A stretch of DNA of 64,000 nt from Gottfriedia acidiceleris (GTDB lineage: Bacteria > Bacillota > Bacilli > Bacillales > Bacillaceae_G), in NCBI RefSeq assembly GCF_004138285.1, contig NZ_SCFN01000005.1, positions 372,001 to 436,000 of the forward strand. The letters are read 5' to 3'. Under the pieces are notes generated by a model, which saw nothing but the letters and a program-made list of their open reading frames with translations, was not told where the DNA came from and made no database searches. Shown here piece after piece: positions 36,651 to 43,916 of this stretch; position 1 is the first letter of the stretch; each line of letters starts with the position of its first letter. The position numbers and the translations under genes were made by a program.

Positions 36651-36782
36651 TTTCAGACTGTTGACAAACGCTCGCTTTCTTCGTTGCTTCGCCTGTCTGC
36701 GGTGCTCAATACCGTCTAGGGTAACTCCGCGCCTCACCAGGCTTCGCGCCTCGAAAGACAAGCGCTTGCAATCAGTCTGAAA
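36651..36782. repeat. 132-bp imperfect inverted-repeat (MITE-like) element, copy 2
   Basis: The ends TTTCAGACTG (36651) and CAGTCTGAAA (to 36782) are inverted, and the similarity continues inward for about 20 bases. The element would fold into a long hairpin. A related copy lies at 9518-9642. A flank segment ACTTTGTCCACACACTGAA is shared with 10962-10990. Confidence 0.75.
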
Positions 36783-36813
36783 ATCAAGTTTTTTGTACTT
36801 TGTCCACACACTG

Positions 36814-36849
36814 AAAGAGCTCACATCATAAAGAATGAGCTCTTTTTGT
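36814..36849. terminator. Hairpin terminator between the GDYXXLXY gene and bioY
   Basis: AAAGAGCTCA (36814-36823) pairs with TGAGCTCTTT (36836-36845). It is flanked by T-rich sequence rightward, and A-rich sequence lets it also serve bioY from the other strand. Confidence 0.7.
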
Positions 36850-36850
36850 A

Positions 36851-37417
36851 TTACGCTGAAATTTCATCGCGTTTTAATAAATTAGCTTTTGCTAAACGTT
36901 TTCCAATAATAACACCTAATGCAGATGCTACATATGCTTTAACTAATCCAAGAATAATGAAAGGATAAAAACCGAAAGCCATTGCATCGTGCCAGCTTAG
37001 AGAAGCTGCAATTTTTAACCATACAGTACCAAAAATTAATGTAACAAACATTCCGATTATGTTTGCAATCATTGCATTTAAGACTGTGAACTTAGTTTTT
37101 TCAATATAGAAAGCGATGATAAAAATAGTTGGAATAAATCCAATTAAATAACCACCCGTTGAACCGACTAGTACGCCAAACCCCGCAGCACCACCTGCGA
37201 ATACCGGAATTCCGATTGCGCCAAGTGCTAAATAAAGAAGTAACGAGATTGTTCCGTATTTCTTACCTAAAATCGTAGCCGCTAAGCCGATTGCTAATGT
37301 TTGTCCTGTGATTGGAACAGGAGAAAAGGGCAAAGGAATAGATACTTGAGATAGAATACCAATAATTGCTGCAAATAAAGCTGAATTAATAAGCATTTTT
37401 AATCTTTCTTGTTGCAT
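36851..37417 (-). CDS. bioY: Biotin transporter BioY (ECF substrate-binding subunit)
   Basis: A 188-residue protein with six membrane segments. The signature of BioY is clear: SIPLPFSPVPITGQTLAIGLAA near the N-terminus, then GAIGIPVFAGGAAGFGVLVGSTGGYLIGF. It binds biotin and works with the shared ECF energizing module (EcfAA'T), which is not in the window. A BirA operator lies directly upstream. Confidence 0.95.
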   Translation of the reverse strand: MQQERLKMLINSALFAAIIGILSQVSIPLPFSPVPITGQTLAIGLAATILGKKYGTISLLLYLALGAIGIPVFAGGAAGFGVLVGSTGGYLIGFIPTIFIIAFYIEKTKFTVLNAMIANIIGMFVTLIFGTVWLKIAASLSWHDAMAFGFYPFIILGLVKAYVASALGVIIGKRLAKANLLKRDEISA

Positions 37418-37437
37418 TACAAAATCTCCCTCTCTTT

Positions 37438-37507
37438 ATGTTAACTTATTTTATTTATCGGTTAACATATTATAAATTAATTATATTTTATATAAGAAGA
37501 TTGTCAA
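37438..37507 (-). promoter_or_regulatory. bioY promoter with BirA operator
   Basis: Read on the minus strand, TTGACA (37502-37507) and TATAAT (37480-37485) are 16 bases apart. Next to the start point, ATGTTAAC (37438-37445) and GTTAACAT (37461-37468) are perfect inverted arms 15 bases apart, the layout bound by biotin-loaded BirA in Bacillus. Confidence 0.9.
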
Positions 37508-37574
37508 TATGTACTTATTTAAAGGTGAAATTTTTTGTAAATAGAAAATAATTTAATGAGGAAGAGGTGAAAAC

Positions 37575-38093
37575 GTGACAAAAGCAAATGTCTTGATAAA
37601 AAATTATGATCCTAATTGGGAACTACAATTTGAAGAAGAAAAGGAGAAAATTCTATCCGCATTACCAAAAAAAATAATTCATATCGAACATATTGGAAGT
37701 ACTTCAATTAAAGGTTTAGGAGCAAAACCAATAATTGATATTATGATAGGGGTAACTAAATTAGAAGATTTTGAAGAGCTAATTCAACCGTTAAGCACAT
37801 TTGATTTTGAATATGTCTCAAAGCCGGAACTGACAGATAGAAGATTTTTTAGAAAAGGATTATGGGGACAAGGTACGTGTCATTTACATATTTGTAAACA
37901 TAAAAGTAAAGAATGGATTGAAAAATTATTGTTTAGAGATTACTTGAGAGAGAATCCTAAAATTGCAGAAGATTATTTGAATCTAAAAAAGAGTCTCGCT
38001 AACGAATATCAATATGATCGTCAAACTTATACAAAGAAAAAAGAACCATTTATTAGAGAAGTTATTAAGTGTGCTGGGAATAAATTTTATTAA
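37575..38093 (+). CDS. GrpB/UPF0157-family nucleotidyltransferase-like protein
   Basis: A 172-residue protein with the GrpB pattern YDPNWELQFEEEKEKI, then IEHIGSTSIKGLGAKPIIDIMIGV, a nucleotidyltransferase-fold active site with GST and DxD-like residues. HLHICKHKS follows. The biochemical role of this family is poorly defined. Nothing nearby suggests a partner. Confidence 0.88.
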   Translation: MTKANVLIKNYDPNWELQFEEEKEKILSALPKKIIHIEHIGSTSIKGLGAKPIIDIMIGVTKLEDFEELIQPLSTFDFEYVSKPELTDRRFFRKGLWGQGTCHLHICKHKSKEWIEKLLFRDYLRENPKIAEDYLNLKKSLANEYQYDRQTYTKKKEPFIREVIKCAGNKFY

Positions 38094-38395
38094 TATAATA
38101 TTATTTTTTACGTCCTATGTGAGCATAAGATAAATAATAAAAATTAAATATAACTTTTTAAATAGATTGAAGCTCCAGTGGAGGAATCATTAACACCAAA
38201 TATTAATTGCAAAATCATTGTTTAGACGGTAAAGAGTGAGTGGGAAATGTATTGTTTTTTTATAAATTGAGATACGAATTCCTAAATTAGTTTATGGGGT
38301 TAAATGGTGTTTTTTGATCATATATTTCTAAAGGTAATAATTATAATTATATCCAAATAATAAAAACCTCTAAAAAAATATAAGTTAAAAAGTGT
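38094..38395. other. AT-rich intergenic region without recognised genes
   Basis: About 300 bases between the GrpB-family gene and the phhA promoter. No reading frame with a ribosome binding site, no repeat and no clear terminator is visible. Confidence 0.6.
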
Positions 38396-38424
38396 TGACA
38401 TTTACGAAAAATAGGAATAAAGTA
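38396..38424 (+). promoter_or_regulatory. Promoter of the phhA unit
   Basis: TTGACA (38396-38401) and TAAAGT (38419-38424) are 17 bases apart, immediately upstream of the first Tyr T-box. Confidence 0.65.
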
Positions 38425-38436
38425 TGTATTAATTGA

Positions 38437-38692
38437 ATCGCGAAAAGCAATGATAGGAATTTTAGTAGTGGAGTTTTCCCTGTAACAGAGAGCTGGTGGT
38501 TGCTGCAAACCAGTACATAGAACACATGAATTACGATCCTAGAGCATCTTCCTCGAAACGAATTGTGAGGGGAAGACGGTGAAAAGCCGTTATGAAATGA
38601 AGATATTAGTATCGTTTTTAATACTAATAATTTAGGGTGGTACCGCGAATAGACTATTTCGTCCCTACTGTGCAAACAGTAGGGACTTTTTT
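38437..38692 (+). ncRNA. T-box leader A, Tyr specifier (UAC)
   Basis: It has the AGAGAGCTGG distal stem, specifier UAC at 38532-38534, T-box core AGGGTGGTACCGCGAATA at 38634-38651, and a terminator with arms 38661-38671 and 38676-38686 followed by six U residues. The specifier is positioned as in the Trp T-boxes of this window. Uncharged tRNA-Tyr would induce the phenylalanine hydroxylase that makes tyrosine. Confidence 0.92.
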
Positions 38693-38726
38693 ATTTTAAG
38701 AAAATAATTTAATTAAATAATAATAA

Positions 38727-38977
38727 GCAATGAATGGAACTAAAGTAGTGAAGTTTTCCCTGTAGCAGAGAGCTGATGGTTGGTGCAAATCAGTACATAA
38801 AACGACATGAATTACAATCCACGAGCATCTTCTTCGAAACGAATTGTGAGGGGAAGACGGCGAAGAGCCGTTATGAAATGAAGATATTAGTAAGTTTTAG
38901 TAAAACAGCTAATAACTAGGGTGGTACCGCGAATAGACTATTTCGTCCCTACTGTGCAAACAGTAGGGATTTTTTTA
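38727..38977 (+). ncRNA. T-box leader B, Tyr specifier (UAC)
   Basis: A near-copy of leader A: specifier UAC at 38813-38815, core AGGGTGGTACCGCGAATA at 38918-38935, terminator arms 38945-38955 and 38960-38970. Compared with leader A, CTGG/CCAG in the upper Stem I is replaced by CTGA/TCAG, a compensatory change that keeps pairing. Both copies therefore look functional. Confidence 0.92.
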
Positions 38978-39050
38978 TGTTCAAAATCTTGGATGCATGT
39001 ATAGATGTAACGGAATAAGCTACAAGTGTGAGAAAAGAATGATACCATCG

Positions 39051-39193
39051 AACGCCTTCCATATTTCGTGGTGTCTAGTTCCAGGCGTTAGCCCCTCGAG
39101 GTCATAAGCCAAAGTCCAATAAAGGTAAAAACCAACCTTTATCGGCCTTTGTCCTATGCTTGTCGGGGCTGAGCAAACGCCTTCCACATTTCT
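39051..39193. repeat. Bacillaceae intergenic repeat (TGTCTAGYTCCAG type)
   Basis: Contains GTGTCTAGTTCCAGGCGTTAG, GCCCCTCGA matched by TCGGGGC, and GGTCATAAGCC matched by CTATGC. It is bounded by direct AACGCCTTCCAYATTTC segments at 39051 and 39175. It is non-coding and inserted between the T-boxes and phhA. The type is common between genes in Bacillus-like genomes. Confidence 0.75.
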
Positions 39194-39214
39194 GGTTTGA
39201 AAGGAGTGATGTGT

Positions 39215-39301
39215 TTGGTTGATTACGACTATAAATACCGAATAAAAAAAGATTTTGTAGAAAGAAGGAGTAATTTGGAAAAAGTAGAAATGGTTAAATG
39301 A
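39215..39301 (+). CDS. Possible 28-codon Tyr-rich leader peptide
   Basis: TTG 39215 lies eight bases after AAGGAG (39201-39206) and opens a 28-codon frame beginning MVDYDYKYRIKK, ending at TGA 39299-39301. It contains three Tyr codons within five residues and lies between tandem Tyr T-boxes and the Tyr-forming enzyme. ATG 39209 in the same frame is too near the ribosome binding site. It may be chance. No conservation data are available. Confidence 0.3.
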   Translation: MVDYDYKYRIKKDFVERRSNLEKVEMVK

Positions 39302-39424
39302 TGGAAACTTGCTTAAAAATGCTCAAAAAAGCTTTTAGCAAGATATAGATAGAACGGGTATTTTTAAGAAAGTAGAGTAATAGATTTTTAAGTGAAATAA
39401 TTTTTATAAAGGGGAATTGATGAC

Positions 39425-41161
39425 ATGAAAGAAGCAGCTTTTGAAACAAAAATAATACCACCACATTTGAAGCAATACTTATCGGAGCAAAATTATGATC
39501 TTTACACGCCAATTGATCATGCTGTATGGCGCTATGTAATGAGACAAAATCATCATGCTTTAAAAGATAGAGCACATTCTGCATTTGTCGATGGACTAAA
39601 GATGTCAGGAATTGAAACGGAAAAAATTCCAAATGTAGCTGAAATGAACGAGTGCCTTTCAAAAATTGGTTGGGGCGCAGGAATCGTTAATGGATTAATT
39701 CCAGGCGCTGCATTTTTTGAACTATTAGCAAATGGTATTTTACCAATCGCAACTGAAATTAGACAAATAACGAATATCGAATATACACCTGCTCCAGATA
39801 TTATTCATGAAGCTGCAGGACACGCGCCTATTCTTTTTGATCCTGTATTTAGAGAATACGTACAAAAAATTGGCTCAATTGGTGCAAAGGCATTTGCTAC
39901 AAAAGAAAAACAAGAATTATTTGAAGCAGTTAGGAATTTAACGATTGTAATGGAAGATCCAAAATCGACTCCAGAAGAAAAAGCTGCTGCACAAAAATTA
40001 GTTGAAGAAAGACAAAAAGCAATAGTTGGAATTTCAGAAGCTGAAAAAATTTCACGCGTATTCTGGAGAACAGTTGAATATGGTCTAATTGGTGAAGTAG
40101 ATAATCCAAAAATTTACGGCGCTGGTTTATTATCATCAGTAGGTGAAAGCACACATTGCTTTACAGATGCAGTTGAAAGACTACCATTTTCTATTGAAGC
40201 TTCAACATTACAACCGAAAAATATAACTGAAATGCAAGCACAATTATTCATATGCAAAGATTTCGATGAGTTAATGCAAGGGGCTGAAGAATTAGCAAGC
40301 ACTATGGCATTCCGTGTAGGTGGCACAGAAAGCTTAGATAAAGCTCTTAAATCGAAAAGCGTTGCTACATTTGAATTAAATTCTGGATTAAGTGTAACTG
40401 GTATTGTTCATGCAATCATAAAAGACGAAAACGGTGAAGCAATTTACGTTAATACAACTGGCGAAACAGCACTTTCAATAAACAATAAGCAATTAGAAGG
40501 TCACGGAAAAGACTACCATGCTAAAGGATTTGGTACACCAATTGGACTTCTAAAAGGAAATATTGAATTAGAAGAATGTGACGATGCAGCACTTGAAAAT
40601 TTAGGTATTGTTGTAGGGAACTTTGTTGATTTAGAATTCTTAAGCAATGTAAGCGCTTCCGGTAGAATTGTGAATATTATTAAAAATGAAGACAAAGTTG
40701 CATTAATCTCATTTGAAGACTGCACTGTTACTTACGAAGGAAAAGAATTATTCAAAAAAGAGTGGGGAACTTTTGATATGGCAGTTGGTTCTCGAGTTGA
40801 ATCAGCATACCCTGGTGCAGCTGACCCAACCTCTTACTTTAGTGATTCAATTAAAGAAGTAGAGTTCGTAATGGAAACACCTGCCCCATTAACAGAATTA
40901 GAAAAATTATATAAAGAAGTTAGAGTAATTAGAGAAAAGAATACATTCTGTGATGATTGTATTTCTAAACTAATTGCTGTGCATAACGAGCTTAATCGTG
41001 AACACCAAAGTGATTGGTTATTACGATTAGAATTACTTGAAATTGCAACAGTTAATGCGAAATTAGGGCAAATTATTGAGCCACTAAAAGCTGAATTGGA
41101 AGCATTAAGAAAAGAGGATTCTTTAAAGAATCTTATTACAAATGGCTTAAAGCTAGTATAA
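39425..41161 (+). CDS. phhA: Phenylalanine 4-monooxygenase with long C-terminal extension
   Basis: It hydroxylates phenylalanine to tyrosine using a pterin and non-haem iron. Iron ligands are His128 and His133 in PDIIHEAAGHAPILFDP and Glu218 in WRTVEYGLIGE. Residues 1-290 form the catalytic domain, with a charged insert of about 40 residues (161-200) between the second His and the Glu. Residues about 310-578 are an additional domain I do not recognise, so the protein is about twice the size of typical bacterial enzymes. Expression is gated by two Tyr T-boxes. Confidence 0.92.
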   Translation: MKEAAFETKIIPPHLKQYLSEQNYDLYTPIDHAVWRYVMRQNHHALKDRAHSAFVDGLKMSGIETEKIPNVAEMNECLSKIGWGAGIVNGLIPGAAFFELLANGILPIATEIRQITNIEYTPAPDIIHEAAGHAPILFDPVFREYVQKIGSIGAKAFATKEKQELFEAVRNLTIVMEDPKSTPEEKAAAQKLVEERQKAIVGISEAEKISRVFWRTVEYGLIGEVDNPKIYGAGLLSSVGESTHCFTDAVERLPFSIEASTLQPKNITEMQAQLFICKDFDELMQGAEELASTMAFRVGGTESLDKALKSKSVATFELNSGLSVTGIVHAIIKDENGEAIYVNTTGETALSINNKQLEGHGKDYHAKGFGTPIGLLKGNIELEECDDAALENLGIVVGNFVDLEFLSNVSASGRIVNIIKNEDKVALISFEDCTVTYEGKELFKKEWGTFDMAVGSRVESAYPGAADPTSYFSDSIKEVEFVMETPAPLTELEKLYKEVRVIREKNTFCDDCISKLIAVHNELNREHQSDWLLRLELLEIATVNAKLGQIIEPLKAELEALRKEDSLKNLITNGLKLV

Positions 41162-41178
41162 TATGTAAGAATATCGGG

Positions 41179-41214
41179 AAAAGCGTTACTTCTATAGAAG
41201 TAATGCTTTTCTTA
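41179..41214 (+). terminator. Hairpin after phhA
   Basis: AAAAGCGTTACTTCT (41179-41193) pairs with AGAAGTAATGCTTTT (41196-41210) with one G-U pair. Confidence 0.75.
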
Positions 41215-41272
41215 TTTATTAGTTCTGGTAATCTAAAGATATAAACTTTTCATAATGAGAGTGGTGTTATCA

Positions 41273-41641
41273 ATGACGTTTGAAGTAAAAGGAATTGATC
41301 ATATTCAATTAGTTTGTCCAAAGGGTGGAGAGGACGAAGCAAGAAAATTTTATAATGAAATTTTAGGTATGAAGGAATTGCCAAAGCCGGAAAATTTAAA
41401 AGGCAACGGTGGATGTTGGTTTATTTGTGGTAATCAAGAAATTCATATTAGTATTCAAGAAGATTTTATAGCACCTAAAAAAGCTCATCCTGGCTTAGTT
41501 GTTACAAATATTGAGGCATTAAGAGAGCAACTTCTTCAACTCAATTTTGAAATCAAAGAGGAACCACCAATAGAAGGTCGTACTCGTTTTTTTGTAAATG
41601 ATCCGTTTGGGAATAGAGTCGAATTTTTAGAATTTCATTAA
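41273..41641 (+). CDS. VOC-superfamily (glyoxalase-like) protein
   Basis: A 122-residue single-module protein: GIDHIQLVCPKGGEDEARKFY at the N-terminus, HISIQEDF in the middle and FVNDPFGNRVEFLEFH at the C-terminus. These supply the usual His/Glu metal positions of the VOC fold. ATG 41273 is chosen; the upstream ATG at 41255 lacks a ribosome binding site. The substrate is unknown. A hairpin follows the gene. Confidence 0.82.
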   Translation: MTFEVKGIDHIQLVCPKGGEDEARKFYNEILGMKELPKPENLKGNGGCWFICGNQEIHISIQEDFIAPKKAHPGLVVTNIEALREQLLQLNFEIKEEPPIEGRTRFFVNDPFGNRVEFLEFH

Positions 41642-41653
41642 GAAATAATTGTT

Positions 41654-41682
41654 AACCACTGTAAATTGACAGTGGTTTTTAT
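41654..41682 (+). terminator. Intrinsic terminator after the VOC gene
   Basis: AACCACTGT (41654-41662) pairs perfectly with ACAGTGGTT (41669-41677) followed by T residues. Confidence 0.85.
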
Positions 41683-41873
41683 TTTTAATTATATTAAATT
41701 GTTAATTTTAAGAAAATTGTTATGATTTATTTAGTCCTATATATTTGGAGTGTTGCAAGTATTACTAGAACCATTGCAATATCCTCTGTAAGCAGGAAGT
41801 AATGCTCTTTTTATTGAAACTAATAATGAGTGAATTAATAAGTAATTTTTGTTTAATGGTAGGGAGGTTTGTT

Positions 41874-42860
41874 ATGAAATTTATCGCGTTCGAAAATATA
41901 CACTTAGATGAAGCGGCTAGTCTTTTGGCAAACCGTCATATGTATGACCGAAGTATAAACCCTGAATTACCATCTAAATTTGAAGAGGCTACGTATGCTA
42001 AGAAAGCTATTGAGGCGCTTTTTAATGAAAAGGATAGTTTTGGTATTGCAGCGGTGAATGATTCCGAGTTAGTTGGCTATATGATTGGAGCAATTCAAAC
42101 AGATAAAAATCGAGAACGGCATACTTGGATTAAATATGCAGGAATGGCTATAGCAGAAAGTGAAGAAGTTGAATTATATCGTGAATTATATGCAGAGTTT
42201 GCCAAGAAAATGGTAGAGCTTGGTTCGTTTAATCATTACGTAATGGTACCAAGTGGAAATAAGTCTACTTTAGATGCTTGGCTTCATTTAGGATTTGCCT
42301 ATGAGCAGGTTCATGGAATACGTGATTTGTCAGTTTCGTCGGATAAAGTATTTGAAGATATACAGATTCGTGAGGCTACTAGTGAAGATGGAAAAAGAAT
42401 ACGTGAATTAGCAACTGTGATCATGGAACACCAAGCGAAGTCACCAGTATTTGCACCAGGCTTCATTGAAGAAAGAGAAGACTATCAAGAAGGCTACGCA
42501 GAAATCATCGATGATGAAGCTGCAACGTTATGGTTAGCGCTCTATCAAAACGAGATTGTAGGCTTTCAAGTATTTGAATCAGCGGAAGCATCTGATGAGA
42601 ATTTATTAACACCTGAATCTTGCATTAGTTTAGTAGTAGGGGCAACGGTCGAATCTTCTCGCGGAATGGGTGTTAGTACGGCCTTATTACAGCATGGACT
42701 TACTTTTGCTGACAAAGAAGGCTATAAACTTTGCGAAACAGATTGGAGAATAACGAATTTAGAATCCTCGAGATTCTGGCCAAAAAATGGTTTTAAACCG
42801 ATAGCTTACAGACTAGTCCGTAAGATTGATCCAAGAATAATATGGGCAACAGGCGTTTAA
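41874..42860 (+). CDS. Tandem-GNAT N-acetyltransferase
   Basis: A 328-residue protein with two GNAT modules. The N-terminal one (about 1-150) is degenerate. The C-terminal one (about 160-320) has the acetyl-CoA loop SSRGMGVSTALLQHGLTFAD, then ESSRFWPKNGFKPIAYRLVRKI. ATG 41874 follows AGGGAGG. The acceptor substrate cannot be predicted. The next gene is also a GNAT protein, but of a different subgroup. Confidence 0.8.
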   Translation: MKFIAFENIHLDEAASLLANRHMYDRSINPELPSKFEEATYAKKAIEALFNEKDSFGIAAVNDSELVGYMIGAIQTDKNRERHTWIKYAGMAIAESEEVELYRELYAEFAKKMVELGSFNHYVMVPSGNKSTLDAWLHLGFAYEQVHGIRDLSVSSDKVFEDIQIREATSEDGKRIRELATVIMEHQAKSPVFAPGFIEEREDYQEGYAEIIDDEAATLWLALYQNEIVGFQVFESAEASDENLLTPESCISLVVGATVESSRGMGVSTALLQHGLTFADKEGYKLCETDWRITNLESSRFWPKNGFKPIAYRLVRKIDPRIIWATGV

Positions 42861-42902
42861 TGGGTTAGGAAAAGCAGGAAAATTAGGGAGTGTAGGAAAC
42901 AG

Positions 42903-43445
42903 ATGAAATTAGTTGGTAATAATATATATTTAAGACATTTAGAAGTTGCAGATGCAGAGGATTTTTTATCATACGAAGTTCGAAATAGAGAGTTTTTTAA
43001 ACCTTTTACATATATAAAAGACGAGAGTTTCTATACTTTGGAAGCTCAGCAGGATCGCATTAAGTCATATAAAGAGAAAAGCGACAATGATCTGTATTAT
43101 GGCTTTGGTATCTTTTTAAAGGAAACAAATGCTTTTATAGGTTTTACGATGCTAGCAGAGGTTTTAAGAGGAGATTTACAAAGTTGTTTTGTTGGTTATT
43201 CTTTAGATGAACAACAAAATGGTAAAGGATATACAACTGAAGCTGCAAAGTTAGTTGTAGAATATGCCTTTAATGAATTAAAATTACATCGAATTGAAGC
43301 AGGTGTAATGCCGCATAACATTGGTTCAATAAGAGTATTAGAAAAGGCGGGTTTCCATAAAGAGGGAATTGCCAAGAAAAATGTACGTATAAATGGGAAA
43401 TGGGAAGATCACCAAATGCTAGCTATTATTAATGAAAATGAATAA
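42903..43445 (+). CDS. RimJ/RimL-type N-acetyltransferase
   Basis: A 180-residue GNAT protein with the RimJ/RimL layout: IYLRHLEVADAEDFL at the start, acetyl-CoA-binding DEQQNGKGYTTEAAKLVVEYAF, HRIEAGVMPHNIGSIRVLEKAGFHKEG, and WEDHQMLAI at the end. Relatives acetylate ribosomal proteins or small amines. The start follows AGGGAGTGTAGGAAACAG closely. Confidence 0.85.
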   Translation: MKLVGNNIYLRHLEVADAEDFLSYEVRNREFFKPFTYIKDESFYTLEAQQDRIKSYKEKSDNDLYYGFGIFLKETNAFIGFTMLAEVLRGDLQSCFVGYSLDEQQNGKGYTTEAAKLVVEYAFNELKLHRIEAGVMPHNIGSIRVLEKAGFHKEGIAKKNVRINGKWEDHQMLAIINENE

Positions 43446-43470
43446 TTATATAACTTTTGGAGGGATTAAT

Positions 43471-43914
43471 ATGAATATTATTAGTTATCCGGATTTATCG
43501 AGTAGACCACATAGTCTCACTGTGGAACGAGTAATGGAAAATTCTATAGATGTGTTGTATGAAGCTTGGACAAAAAGATTTGGTGATTGGTTTGCTGCAC
43601 CAGGTTCGGTGATTATGAAGGCAGAGGTTAATTCTGTATTTTTCTTTGAAACGCATTTTGAAGATAAACGTCACCCTCATTATGGTCGCTTTTTAAAGCT
43701 TGAGCACAATCAACTTGTTGAGATTACTTGGTTCACCTCAGGATCAAAAACAGAGACTGTAGTCACTGTAGAATTTTCAACAAATGAAAGTGGAGCAGCA
43801 GTTATTAAATTGAGACATGCAGGATTCCCAGATGAATTATCAAGAGACCAACACGAGCAAGCGTGGCCGATGGTGCTGGAACAACTTGATCATCGAATGA
43901 AGGAATTAGCATAA
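43471..43914 (+). CDS. SRPBCC/AHSA1-family protein
   Basis: A 148-residue START-like fold protein with the Activator-of-Hsp90-ATPase-homologue layout: LTVERVMENSIDVLYEAWT, FETHFEDKRHPHYGRFLKLEHNQLVEITW, and a C-terminal helix HEQAWPMVLEQLDHRMKEL. ATG 43471 follows GGAGGG. The family binds hydrophobic ligands; no specific role can be assigned. The kinase gene starts three bases after its stop. Confidence 0.78.
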   Translation: MNIISYPDLSSRPHSLTVERVMENSIDVLYEAWTKRFGDWFAAPGSVIMKAEVNSVFFFETHFEDKRHPHYGRFLKLEHNQLVEITWFTSGSKTETVVTVEFSTNESGAAVIKLRHAGFPDELSRDQHEQAWPMVLEQLDHRMKELA

Positions 43915-43916
43915 GC

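Noticed and set aside
38385-38675. Minus-strand open frame of 96 codons
   Set aside because: It is antisense to Tyr T-box A, whose RNA elements explain the sequence.
38437-38977. Reading the two similar leader copies as a CRISPR or mobile repeat
   Set aside because: Each copy contains every T-box element with its own terminator, so tandem riboregulators explain the duplication.
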